Shown here: one piece after another, positions 45,902 to 54,013 of the stretch | How the letters are laid out: every line of letters begins with the position of its first letter | Position numbering within the stretch: the first letter of the stretch is position 1 | DNA from: Vicinamibacterales bacterium | GTDB lineage: Bacteria > Acidobacteriota > Vicinamibacteria > Vicinamibacterales > UBA8438 | Length of the DNA stretch: 64,000 nucleotides | Direction of reading: 5' to 3' | NCBI GenBank assembly: GCA_958296065.1 | Contig: CATQHX010000044.1 | Coordinates: 62,001 to 126,000 of the forward strand | Translations under genes and position numbers: made by a program | The notes under the pieces: generated by a model | Database searches by the model: none | What the model was told of the DNA's origin: nothing | What the model saw: the letters and a program-made list of their open reading frames with translations, nothing else

Positions 45902-46903
45902 TCATGGACGCAGCTCGCGCCCGTCCCGCTCGAACCTCCGCGCGCCCGCCAGGATGCCGTACAGCCCGATGTTGCCCTCGTGGCAGGCGTACTCGTAGAT
46001 CTCGCCGTCGGTGCGCCGCAACGGCATCATGACCGTATAGGGGGCGGTGTACCGCGACGGGTCGGTCAGTGTGTACTCGTAGGCGACCGTATCGGGATCG
46101 AGCCGGGTCAGCCGCTCGATCAGGTGCACGCTCGGGCCGTTCCTCCCGTTCCTCCAGTCGCGGAACTGCGTGGTCTCGATGACCAGCGTCTCTCCCTCCC
46201 AGTGCCCGCGCGACACGCCGGCCCACTGCTCGACCCGCGGCTTCTCCGTGTCGACCAGGGGGATGATCCGCGCCTGGCGCGCCTGCTCGGTGAGAATCGC
46301 CACGGAATCGGCCGTCTGGAAGATCATCAGGTTGTTGTTGTACGCGCCGGGCCGGAGCGGCGGGCCCGACTTGCCGAACACGATGCAGCGGTCGCCCGTG
46401 CTGCGGTTCTCGTAGGAGTCGTACATGTGCTCCCGCCGGTAGGCGGCCCGCTCCCGGTCGGCCTGCACGGCGGCCTCGGTCCGCGGGGGGTAACGCCCGC
46501 TGGGCGGATCGACGATCAGCGAGGTCCGCTTGTCCGAGGTCAGCTCGATGCCCCGCTCGTACCAGAACTCGTTGTAGGAGAGCACGCCGCCGTCGGCGCG
46601 CGACTGGTAGCCCGCGTTCGGCGCCCCCGTCTCGGGATCGAAGAGATCGCGGTTCTGACGCGTCCGCTCCGACGCCTCGAACGCTGCGGCCTGCTCGGGG
46701 CCCAGCGTCTCGAGTCCCTCGAACTGGGCCGGCCGCTGCATCGGGGTCAGCGTCCGGAAGGTGAAGGTGCCCGAGATGTGCGGGTGCCCGTCGGGCGTCC
46801 GCGGCGGCATGTCGCCGCCGGCCGACTGGGCCAGGGCGGGTCCGGCCGCGAACGTGAGCACGATCGCACCAACCGCGAACGCCGCGAAGGATGTCTTGCG
46901 CAT
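45902..46903 (-). CDS. secreted protein of the same acidobacterial family (copy 3)
   Basis: A 333-residue exported protein: signal peptide (residues 1-25), then ISGTFTFRTLTPMQRPAQFE, RTSLIVDPPSGRYPPRTE, LRPGAYNNNLMIFQTADSVA, GHWEGETLVIETTQF and YEYACHEGNIGLYGILAG. It diverges from copies 1 and 2 in the middle but keeps all conserved blocks. First gene of a two-gene operon with a perfect minus-10 box upstream. Confidence 0.75.
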   Translation of the reverse strand: MRKTSFAAFAVGAIVLTFAAGPALAQSAGGDMPPRTPDGHPHISGTFTFRTLTPMQRPAQFEGLETLGPEQAAAFEASERTRQNRDLFDPETGAPNAGYQSRADGGVLSYNEFWYERGIELTSDKRTSLIVDPPSGRYPPRTEAAVQADRERAAYRREHMYDSYENRSTGDRCIVFGKSGPPLRPGAYNNNLMIFQTADSVAILTEQARQARIIPLVDTEKPRVEQWAGVSRGHWEGETLVIETTQFRDWRNGRNGPSVHLIERLTRLDPDTVAYEYTLTDPSRYTAPYTVMMPLRRTDGEIYEYACHEGNIGLYGILAGARRFERDGRELRP

Positions 46904-46949
46904 CTGCTACCTCCGGTTCGAGAGGCGTATGTTGAAGAGGATTCAGCCG

Positions 46950-46955
46950 ATTATA
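46950..46955 (-). promoter_or_regulatory. consensus minus-10 box upstream of secreted-protein copy 3
   Basis: TATAAT on the minus strand, 46 bases ahead of the ATG at 46903, in otherwise very GC-rich DNA. No good minus-35 is visible. The rest of the 319-base gap (46904-47222) holds nothing I can name. Confidence 0.4.
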
Positions 46956-47222
46956 CGTGTCCCCGGGGGGGCGCAGGCAGCCAGGCGCCACCGCGTCGAC
47001 GACCCGCGGCGGCCGTGCTGCCCCGTACTGACGGTATGCTCGTGTCCGTCGCCGGGTGCGCGGCACGATGGTGGGGCGTCGCGGCGGCCGGCATTGCCGC
47101 ACGGAAGGGGCCGGGCGGATGGGCCGCTCGTCGAGATGGCGCCGCGGCGGAGGCGGCGCCGGTCGGATGGGGCCTGCGGCTCGTCACGGCTGCCATGTGC
47201 CGTGGAAAGGACGGACGCGATC

Positions 47223-48263
47223 ATGGGGACGCGCGCAACGCTCTCGCTGATTCTCGTCGCGCTGGCGACGACCGCCTGGGCTCAGGAACACACGCTCGAC
47301 TTCATCTGGGACGAAGCGCCCTTCCCGCGGGCGCACGCCTCGACCATCGTCGAAGCGCCGGACGGCACGCTGATCGCGGCCTGGTTCGGAGGCTCGGGCG
47401 AGGGAGAGAAGGACGTAGGCGTGTGGTCGTCCCGCAAGCCGCAGGGGGGCGACTGGTCGCCGCCGGTGCAGCTCTACAAGGAGCCGGATCAGCCCGCCTG
47501 GAACCCGGTCTTGTTCCGCGGCGACGGGGACACGATCTGGCTCTACTTCAAGATCGGCCCGAGCCCCCGCGCGTGGAGCGGGGCCTACATGCAGTCCACG
47601 ACGGCGGGCGCGGAGTGGTCCGAGCCGGTCTGGCTGCCCGCGGGCATGCTGGGACCGGTGCGGGCCAAGCCGATCCGGCTGGCGAGCGGCGAGATCCTCG
47701 CCGGCACGTCGCTGGAGAGCTACCGGACGTGGTCCTCGTGGATGGAGATCAGCGCCGACGGGGGCGAGTCGTGGAGCAAGCACGGGCCGCTGCTGTTCGG
47801 CGACCGGGAGCGGGACCGCATCGGAAGCATCCAGCCGACCCTGCTGGAGATCGAGCCGGGCGTTGTCCGCGCCTTCATGAGGACGCCGCGCCGGCTGGGG
47901 AAGATAGCGACCTCCATCTCCCGCGACGGCGGGCGCACCTGGGCGCCGCTCGAGCTGACCGACCTGGACAATCCGAGCGCCGGGATCGACTCCGTGCGGC
48001 TCGCCGACGGGCGCTGCATCCTGCTCTACAACCCCTCTGCCACCCGGCGCACGCCGCTGTCGCTCGCCGTGTCTTTCGACGACGGGGTCACCTGGGAGGA
48101 CTTTCTCGTCGTCGAGGAGCTCGAGGAGGGCCAGCGCGGCGAGCTCTCCTATCCGGCGCTGATTCAGGACTCCAACGGCGATCTGCAGCTCACATATACC
48201 TGGAACCGAGGGCGTATCCGGCATGCGACGGTCCCGTTGGAGCTGGTTCCCGAGCAGCCCTGA
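47223..48263 (+). CDS. secreted sialidase-like (BNR repeat) protein
   Basis: A 346-residue exoenzyme-like six-bladed propeller. Signal peptide (TLSLILVALATTAWAQ), then HASTIVEAPDGTLIAAWFGG, the Asp-box-like repeats SADGGESWSKHG, SRDGGRTWAPLEL and FDDGVTWEDFLV, and a C-terminal LQLTYTWNRGRIRHATV. This matches the exo-alpha-sialidase/BNR family of predicted glycosidases, many of which act on rhamnose or unknown sugars. Start has GAAAGGA upstream. Confidence 0.83.
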   Translation: MGTRATLSLILVALATTAWAQEHTLDFIWDEAPFPRAHASTIVEAPDGTLIAAWFGGSGEGEKDVGVWSSRKPQGGDWSPPVQLYKEPDQPAWNPVLFRGDGDTIWLYFKIGPSPRAWSGAYMQSTTAGAEWSEPVWLPAGMLGPVRAKPIRLASGEILAGTSLESYRTWSSWMEISADGGESWSKHGPLLFGDRERDRIGSIQPTLLEIEPGVVRAFMRTPRRLGKIATSISRDGGRTWAPLELTDLDNPSAGIDSVRLADGRCILLYNPSATRRTPLSLAVSFDDGVTWEDFLVVEELEEGQRGELSYPALIQDSNGDLQLTYTWNRGRIRHATVPLELVPEQP

Positions 48264-48291
48264 CTGCCGCGATCTCGCGCTGCGAGTAAAT

Positions 48292-48311
48292 CGTCGGGAT
48301 TTCTGCCGACG
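48292..48311 (+). terminator. possible bidirectional terminator hairpin
   Basis: CGTCGG and CCGACG form a 6-bp stem around an 8-base loop, in the 79-base gap between the convergent sialidase and kinase genes. No T tract is present. Confidence 0.3.
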
Positions 48312-48342
48312 GTCGTGGCGCTCGCTCTCTCCTTTCGCTTCG

Positions 48343-49296
48343 TCAACCTGTCCCGCGAGCGAGCAGGGCGTCTACCTCCACCGGCGTCGGGCTCGCCTCT
48401 CGCGCGCCCAGGCCGCGGCACTTGAGCGCCGCCACCGCGTTCGCGTAGCGCAGCACGTCCTCGACCTCCGCCGCCTCGCCGCCGCGCAGCCACCCGGAGA
48501 TGAACCCGCCGCGGAAGACGTCGCCGGCGCCGGTGGTGTCGACGACTGGCACCTCGAACGCCGGAGTCTTCACCTCGACATCCCCGACCAGGGTCAGGCT
48601 CCCCTCCGCGCCGAGCGTCATGCAGACCAGCGCCGGCCGGTAGGCGTCGCGGATCGCCCGCAGCGCCGCACCGGGCGCGCCCTTGCCGGTCAGGGCGGCC
48701 GGGAAGTCGCGCGCCGTGATGATCATGTCGATCTCCGGGAGCAGCGCGTCGATGCCGTCGCGGACGCGCTCGACGTCGATGACGGTGCGGACGCCGGCCC
48801 GTCGCGCGTGGCGGGCGGCCGCTGTCGAGGCAGCGGTATCGTGACAGTCGACCAGCAGCACCCGCCCGGCGCATACGGCCGCCGCGTCGATGTCGTCGGG
48901 CCGTTGCTTGAGCCCCGGGTTGCGGGACCAGAGCACCGTGCGCTCGCCGGTCCGCTCGTCGACGAGAATCACGGACATCCCGTTGCGCGTGTCGGACGCC
49001 ACCCGGCACGCACCGATGTCGACCCCTTCGTCGGCGAGGCTCGACCGTCCCTGCCGGCCGTTCTCGTCGTCGCCGAAGCAGCCGACATAGCGGGCACGCC
49101 AGCCGAGCCGCGCGCACGCCACCATCGCGCTCGCCGCCTGGCCGCCCGGGGAATATGCCTGCCGCCGGATCGGCTGCTTGGAGTCGGGTGCGGGGAAGCG
49201 CTCGACCACGACCAGCAGGTCGGTCATGTTGAGGCCGAATCCGACGACATCGAAGGGAAGGCCGTCAACTGGCGGGAGCCGGATCGGCATCCGCAT
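48343..49296 (-). CDS. PfkB-family carbohydrate kinase
   Basis: A 317-residue ribokinase-like sugar kinase. N-terminal PFDVVGFGLNMTDLLVVVER, substrate loop YSPGGQAASAMVACARLG, and the ATP/anion-hole signature VVDTTGAGDVFRGGFISGWL containing the catalytic Asp. The sugar substrate cannot be told from sequence alone. Start at ATG 49296 or 49290. Confidence 0.87.
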   Translation of the reverse strand: MRMPIRLPPVDGLPFDVVGFGLNMTDLLVVVERFPAPDSKQPIRRQAYSPGGQAASAMVACARLGWRARYVGCFGDDENGRQGRSSLADEGVDIGACRVASDTRNGMSVILVDERTGERTVLWSRNPGLKQRPDDIDAAAVCAGRVLLVDCHDTAASTAAARHARRAGVRTVIDVERVRDGIDALLPEIDMIITARDFPAALTGKGAPGAALRAIRDAYRPALVCMTLGAEGSLTLVGDVEVKTPAFEVPVVDTTGAGDVFRGGFISGWLRGGEAAEVEDVLRYANAVAALKCRGLGAREASPTPVEVDALLARGTG

Positions 49297-49447
49297 GACC
49301 GGATCGTACTCGCGTTTCGACGTCGTGACGCTCGGCGTGGCTGACGTGGTCGCGGCGATCGATCTGCACAGGCTGCGTCGAGAGGCTGGCGTTCCGGAAT
49401 CCGTTTGGGACTTGAACATGACCATGTTGAGGCCCTGGTATAGGGTC

Positions 49448-49552
49448 GTGATCAAGGTCGACATTGCCGAGGCGAAGGCGCGCCTGTCGACGTATCCGGA
49501 CAGCGTCGAACAAGGGGAGACCGTCGTGCTGTGTCGGCGCAACGTGCCGATC
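49448..49552 (+). pseudogene. Phd/YefM-type antitoxin, N-terminal fragment
   Basis: From a GTG, about 33 codons read IKVDIAEAKARLSTYPDSVE and GETVVLCRRNVPI, the standard start of Phd/YefM antitoxins. The frame then enters the 3-prime end of the convergent MBL hydrolase gene and homology ends. No toxin gene follows. The preceding 150 bases hold nothing recognisable. Confidence 0.65.
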
Positions 49553-50291
49553 AGATCTCCACGACCATCCCGTCGTAGGCGCACTCCTCGGGGACTTCGT
49601 CGACGTGGGCGAGCATCTCCGGGCTCATGTGGGTCAGGACGATGCGCCTGGCGTCGAAATCCGCCTTGTGCGCGACCAGCTCGGGGTAGTTGAGATGCCA
49701 GGGCACGGGCTTGTTGTGGAAGTAACACTCGGCCACGAGAAGGTCGGCCCCCTTGGCGGCCAGCGCCATCTCTTCGCCGAACTCCCCGTCCCCGGTGTAG
49801 CACACCACCTTGCCGGCGATCTCGGCCCGCAGGGCGGTGGGGTTGGTCTGCCAGGTGTGCCTTACGGGACGGGCGGTCACGAGGATGTCGCCGACCGGGG
49901 TCGGCACGCCGTGCTCGAGCTCTATCCAGTTGAGCTCGAACCTCGGCTTCATCACGTGCATGCCGGGGAACAGGGCCTCGGCGATCATGAACATGCGGTG
50001 GCGCAGGTCCCGCGGACCGGCGACGGTAAGGGGCCGCTCGCGCCTTGCCCCCAGCATCGCGTCCATCAGCAGGAACGGCACCCCGGCGCAATGATCGCCG
50101 TGCAAGTGGGACAGGAGGATCGCGTCGATGGAGTTCGGATTGATGTCCTGCTGTCGCAGGGCGACCAACGAGGACGCACCGAAGTCCATCGCGAAGCGCG
50201 TCCCGCCGGCATCGATCAGGATGCAGGTCTGGAAGCGCCCGCCGCTGCCGAAGGAGTCGCCGGAGCCGACGAATCGTGCTGTCGCGGTCAC
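49551..50291 (-). CDS. MBL-fold metallo-hydrolase (RNase Z-like)
   Basis: A 246-residue metallo-beta-lactamase-fold hydrolase with the zinc motif H-L-H-G-D-H (LLSHLHGDHCAGVPFL), a later His (RHTWQTNP), Asp in VVCYTGDGEF and the terminal VLTHMSPEML. Closest by eye to the ribonuclease Z/arylsulfatase-like subgroup. A GTG with GGAGAG upstream fits the family start. Substrate not determined. Confidence 0.85.
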   Translation of the reverse strand: MTATARFVGSGDSFGSGGRFQTCILIDAGGTRFAMDFGASSLVALRQQDINPNSIDAILLSHLHGDHCAGVPFLLMDAMLGARRERPLTVAGPRDLRHRMFMIAEALFPGMHVMKPRFELNWIELEHGVPTPVGDILVTARPVRHTWQTNPTALRAEIAGKVVCYTGDGEFGEEMALAAKGADLLVAECYFHNKPVPWHLNYPELVAHKADFDARRIVLTHMSPEMLAHVDEVPEECAYDGMVVEI

Positions 50292-50357
50292 GTGGTCTCT
50301 CCGCGGGCTGGATAATACCCTGGTACACTCGCGTTTCGGTTCGAGGAGAGGTAGGGC

Positions 50358-52442
50358 ATGCGCAGACTGCATCGTGGATTCGTCGCCGTCGTACTCGTAG
50401 CCGGCATCTGCGCCCTGACGGGCAGCCTGCAGGGGCAGGAAACGCAGGAGCAGGGGAGCGGCTACCCGGCCGCGGACTGGCCGTTAGCGGGTGGCGACTG
50501 GACCAGCTCGCGTCACTCGACGCTCGCCGGCATCTCGACGGAGAACATCGACCGCCTGGGCGGGGCCTGGATGGTCCGGCTCCCCGGCGGCGTGTCTTCG
50601 CGGGCGACACCGGTGGTCGACGACGGCGTCCTGTACCTGTCGGGCGGGGCCAACGTGTTCGCCATCGACGGCCGGACCGGCGAGACGGTGTGGCGCTGGC
50701 AGCCGGGGAGCTCTGCCGCCGAGGCGCGGCGGGTGCCGTCGTGGCAGGGGGTGGGCCTGGGCGACGGGCTCGTCTTCGTTCCCCTGGGGAGCGCGGAGGT
50801 GGCGGCGCTGCGGCAGGACACCGGCGAGCTGGCCTGGGTGACGACGGTCGGCAGCGATCCGCCGCAGGCGGGCGAATCGGTTACCACCGCCCCGATGCAC
50901 GCGCGCGGCAAGGTGTTCGTCGGCATCGCCAACGGCGACAGCGGCGGGCAGGGGCGCGTCATCGCCCTGGACGCGGCGACCGGCGAGCGTCTGTGGACGT
51001 TCTTCGTCGTGCCGCGGCCCGGCGAGTTCGGCCACGAGACGTGGCCGCAGGATTCGGAGGTGTGGCGGCTCGGCGGAGGCGGCGTCTGGCTCGTGGGCGC
51101 GGTCGACCCGGACCTGGGGATGGTCTACTTCGTCACCGGCAACCCGGTTCCGATGTACGGCGGCGAGATCCGCGCCGGCGACAACCTGTTCACCGCGGCC
51201 GTGCTCGCCCTCGACATGGAGACCGGCGAGCGGCGCTGGCACTACCAGGTGGTCCGCCACGACATCTGGGACGCGGATATCGCGACGCCGCTGCTGCTCT
51301 ACGAGACCGGGACGGACGGGCGCACCCGCAAGGCGCTGGCCGCGATGCGGGCCGACGGCCACCTGTTCCTGCTCGACCGCGAGACCGGCGAGCCGATCGT
51401 GCCGATCGAGGAACGGCCGGTGCCGCAGGACGACTACCTGCTGACCGCGCCGACGCAGCCCTTCCCGGCGAGCGAGAGCATCCTGCCCGACTGCTCCTTC
51501 TGGCGCGACCGGGTGCCGCCGCCCTTCGAGCTGAGCTGCAGCTTCTACACGCCGCCGTCGCTGGACAGGCAGGACGTCGTGGCGCTGGGCGCGCCGATTC
51601 CGATGGTGCGCGTGACGCCGATGTCGTTCAGCCCGCAGACCGGCTACATCTACGCGCAGGGGCGGGCGCATGTCGGCCGCGCGTTCCGCTTCGACGATCC
51701 CTGGATCTCGGACAACCGCGGCAGCGGCTACCTGCGGCTCACGCTTCCCGAGTCGGCCGGCATTCTCGCCGCCGTCGACGGGCGGACCGGCGAGGTGGTC
51801 TGGAAGAACGAGTTCCGCGGCGCGCGGCTCGCCACCAGCGGCCCGCTCACGACCGCGGGCGGACTGATGTTCTGGGGCTCGGCCGACGGGCAGCTCGAGG
51901 CCTACGACGCCGGCACCGGCGAGCGGCTGTGGGCGTTCCAGGCGGGACCGCCCGGGGTGCGGATGCGGCCCGGACCGGCGACGTCGTATGCGATAGACGG
52001 CGAGCAGCACGTGGCCATCGCGGTCGGCGGCGAGCTCTGGGCGTTCGCCCTCGACGGCGACGTGCCGGCGCGTCCGACGGCCGAGCAGCCGATGGACGAC
52101 CTGGTCCGTTGGATCGGCCCGCCGCCGCGCGCGACCGACGCCATCGAGACCGCCACGCTGGTCGAGAATCCCATCGCCTGGTCGGTGGGCGGGCGGCGCA
52201 ACGCCATCAACGAGCACGCGTTCAACCCGGTGCGGGCCCGCGTCACCGTCGGCACGCGCGTGCGCTTCGTCAACAACGGCGAGCTGTCCCACACCATCGC
52301 GGCGCGGGACGGAAGCTGGAGCACCGGCACGCTGCAGCCGGCGATGACGGGCTACGTCACCTTCGACGAGCCCGGCACGTTCCTGTACCACTGCACGGAC
52401 CACCCGTGGGCGATCGGCGAGATCACCGTGGAGGCACCGTAG
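50358..52442 (+). CDS. secreted quinoprotein-like propeller with C-terminal cupredoxin domain
   Basis: A 694-residue exported protein. Signal peptide, then an eight-bladed PQQ-dehydrogenase-like propeller (GGDWTSSRHSTLAGISTENI, repeated LDxxTGE blades such as ALDAATGERLWTF, and VRHDIWDADIATPLLLY). From about residue 600 a cupredoxin follows: VTVGTRVRFVNNGELSHTIA and FLYHCTDHPWAIGEI, giving copper ligand candidates His, Cys and His but no axial Met. The fusion would pass electrons from a quinone site to copper inside one polypeptide. Confidence 0.8.
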   Translation: MRRLHRGFVAVVLVAGICALTGSLQGQETQEQGSGYPAADWPLAGGDWTSSRHSTLAGISTENIDRLGGAWMVRLPGGVSSRATPVVDDGVLYLSGGANVFAIDGRTGETVWRWQPGSSAAEARRVPSWQGVGLGDGLVFVPLGSAEVAALRQDTGELAWVTTVGSDPPQAGESVTTAPMHARGKVFVGIANGDSGGQGRVIALDAATGERLWTFFVVPRPGEFGHETWPQDSEVWRLGGGGVWLVGAVDPDLGMVYFVTGNPVPMYGGEIRAGDNLFTAAVLALDMETGERRWHYQVVRHDIWDADIATPLLLYETGTDGRTRKALAAMRADGHLFLLDRETGEPIVPIEERPVPQDDYLLTAPTQPFPASESILPDCSFWRDRVPPPFELSCSFYTPPSLDRQDVVALGAPIPMVRVTPMSFSPQTGYIYAQGRAHVGRAFRFDDPWISDNRGSGYLRLTLPESAGILAAVDGRTGEVVWKNEFRGARLATSGPLTTAGGLMFWGSADGQLEAYDAGTGERLWAFQAGPPGVRMRPGPATSYAIDGEQHVAIAVGGELWAFALDGDVPARPTAEQPMDDLVRWIGPPPRATDAIETATLVENPIAWSVGGRRNAINEHAFNPVRARVTVGTRVRFVNNGELSHTIAARDGSWSTGTLQPAMTGYVTFDEPGTFLYHCTDHPWAIGEITVEAP

Positions 52443-52590
52443 GGGGCGGTCCGGCTGGCGGGGCGACTCGTCCGTTCGCTGCACGAGCAGTCCGGTGTGC
52501 GGCGTATTGCGAGCGACGGATGGCGCACCGAGCCCATCAGGCGGGTGCGATCGGATGAACGAAACCGTGACCAACGCGAAGGGGAACGAG

Positions 52591-53925
52591 ATGACTCGAT
52601 ACACGTGCGCGCTGCTGCTCGTCGGGGTCCTGTGCGCGCCCGCCGCCGCCCAGGAGCGATGGCCGCAGTTCCGGGGCCCGGACGCCCGCGGCGTCTCCGA
52701 GGCCGCCGGACTGCCGACCCGCTGGAGCGCCACCGAGAACGTCGCCTGGGTCGCCGACCTGCCGGGCCTCGGCTGGAGCTCGCCGGTGGTCTGGGACGAC
52801 ACCGTCTACGTCACGACTGTCGTCAGCGCCGGGCCGGTCGAAGAACCGCTGGGCGGTCTCTATCGCGGGCGCGAGACGTGGGCCCCCTCGACGGCGGAGC
52901 ACCGCTGGATCGTCTACGCGCTGGACGTCGGCAGCGGAGCCGTGCGGTGGGAGCGCGAGGTGCATCGCGGCGCGCCGGCCGGCGGCTACCACATGAAGAA
53001 CAGCCTGGCCACCGAGACGCCGGTCACCGACGGCGACTCGCTGTTCGTCTACTTCGGCAACCTCGGCGTCTTCTGCCTCGACACGACGGACGGCGAGTTG
53101 CGCTGGTCGCGCGACGTCCAGCCCGCCGCCACCCGGCTGGGGTGGGGCACCGCCGCGTCGCCGGTGCTGCACGACGGTCGCCTCTACATCGTCAACGACA
53201 ACGACGATCAGTCGTATCTGCTCGCGCTGAGCGCGGAGACCGGCAACGAGATCTGGCGCACCCCGCGGGAGGAGGGCACCAACTGGTCGACCCCCTTTGT
53301 CTGGGAGAACGAGCAGAGGACCGAGATCGTCACCACCGGAACCGACCGCGTGCGCTCCTACGACCTCGACGGCGGCCTGCTGTGGGAGCTCACAGGCATG
53401 TCGTCCATCACCGTTCCCACGCCCTTCGCCGAGTTCGGCCTGCTCTATCTCGGCTCGGGCTATCTCGGCGACCAGCAGCGCCCGGTCTACGCCATCCGTC
53501 CCGGCGCCAGCGGCGACATCTCGCTCCGCGGCTCGGAGACGGCCAACCCGTTCATCGCCTGGTCGCAGCCGCAGGCCGCACCCTACAACCCGTCGCAGAT
53601 TCTCTACGGCGACGTCCTGTACACGCTCCTCGATCGAGGGTTCTTCACCGCCCACGACGCGCGGACCGGCGAGGAGGTCTACTCCCGGCGGCGGATCGCG
53701 GTCGGGGCCGCGTTCACCGCATCGCCCTGGGCCTACGACGGCAAGATCTTCGCGCTGAGCGAGGACGGCGACGCCTACGTGATCCGCGCCGGCCGGACGT
53801 TCGAGGTCCTCGGCCGAAATCCGCTCGACGAGTTCACGATGGCCACGCCGGCCATCGCCCACGGCAGCCTGTTCATCCGGACGCGGTCCAAGCTCTACCG
53901 GATTGCCGAGACCGCGGCTCCCTGA
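52591..53925 (+). CDS. secreted PQQ-like beta-propeller protein
   Basis: A 444-residue protein with signal peptide (ALLLVGVLCAPAAAQERW) and PQQ/BamB-like blades (WPQFRGPDARGVSEAAGLPT, VYALDVGSGAVRWE, LLALSAETGNEIWRT, AHDARTGEEVYSR). WPQFRGP at the mature start is typical of secreted propellers in planctomycetes and acidobacteria. The upstream ATG at 52555 lacks a signal peptide context; AAGGGGAACGAG supports 52591. Follows the cupredoxin fusion gene by 148 bases. Confidence 0.82.
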   Translation: MTRYTCALLLVGVLCAPAAAQERWPQFRGPDARGVSEAAGLPTRWSATENVAWVADLPGLGWSSPVVWDDTVYVTTVVSAGPVEEPLGGLYRGRETWAPSTAEHRWIVYALDVGSGAVRWEREVHRGAPAGGYHMKNSLATETPVTDGDSLFVYFGNLGVFCLDTTDGELRWSRDVQPAATRLGWGTAASPVLHDGRLYIVNDNDDQSYLLALSAETGNEIWRTPREEGTNWSTPFVWENEQRTEIVTTGTDRVRSYDLDGGLLWELTGMSSITVPTPFAEFGLLYLGSGYLGDQQRPVYAIRPGASGDISLRGSETANPFIAWSQPQAAPYNPSQILYGDVLYTLLDRGFFTAHDARTGEEVYSRRRIAVGAAFTASPWAYDGKIFALSEDGDAYVIRAGRTFEVLGRNPLDEFTMATPAIAHGSLFIRTRSKLYRIAETAAP

Positions 53926-54013
53926 GCCGCCGGTAACCGTTGGCCGGCATCCTCGCAGGCGCCGGTGAACGCCCCGGCCCTTGAAATCGGCGACCGCCGG
54001 GACGCGCGCCCCG

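Noticed and set aside
50484..52802. A 772-codon minus frame opposite the quinoprotein genes
   Set aside because: Arg/His/Val-rich shadow; the plus-strand proteins have signal peptides and family motifs.
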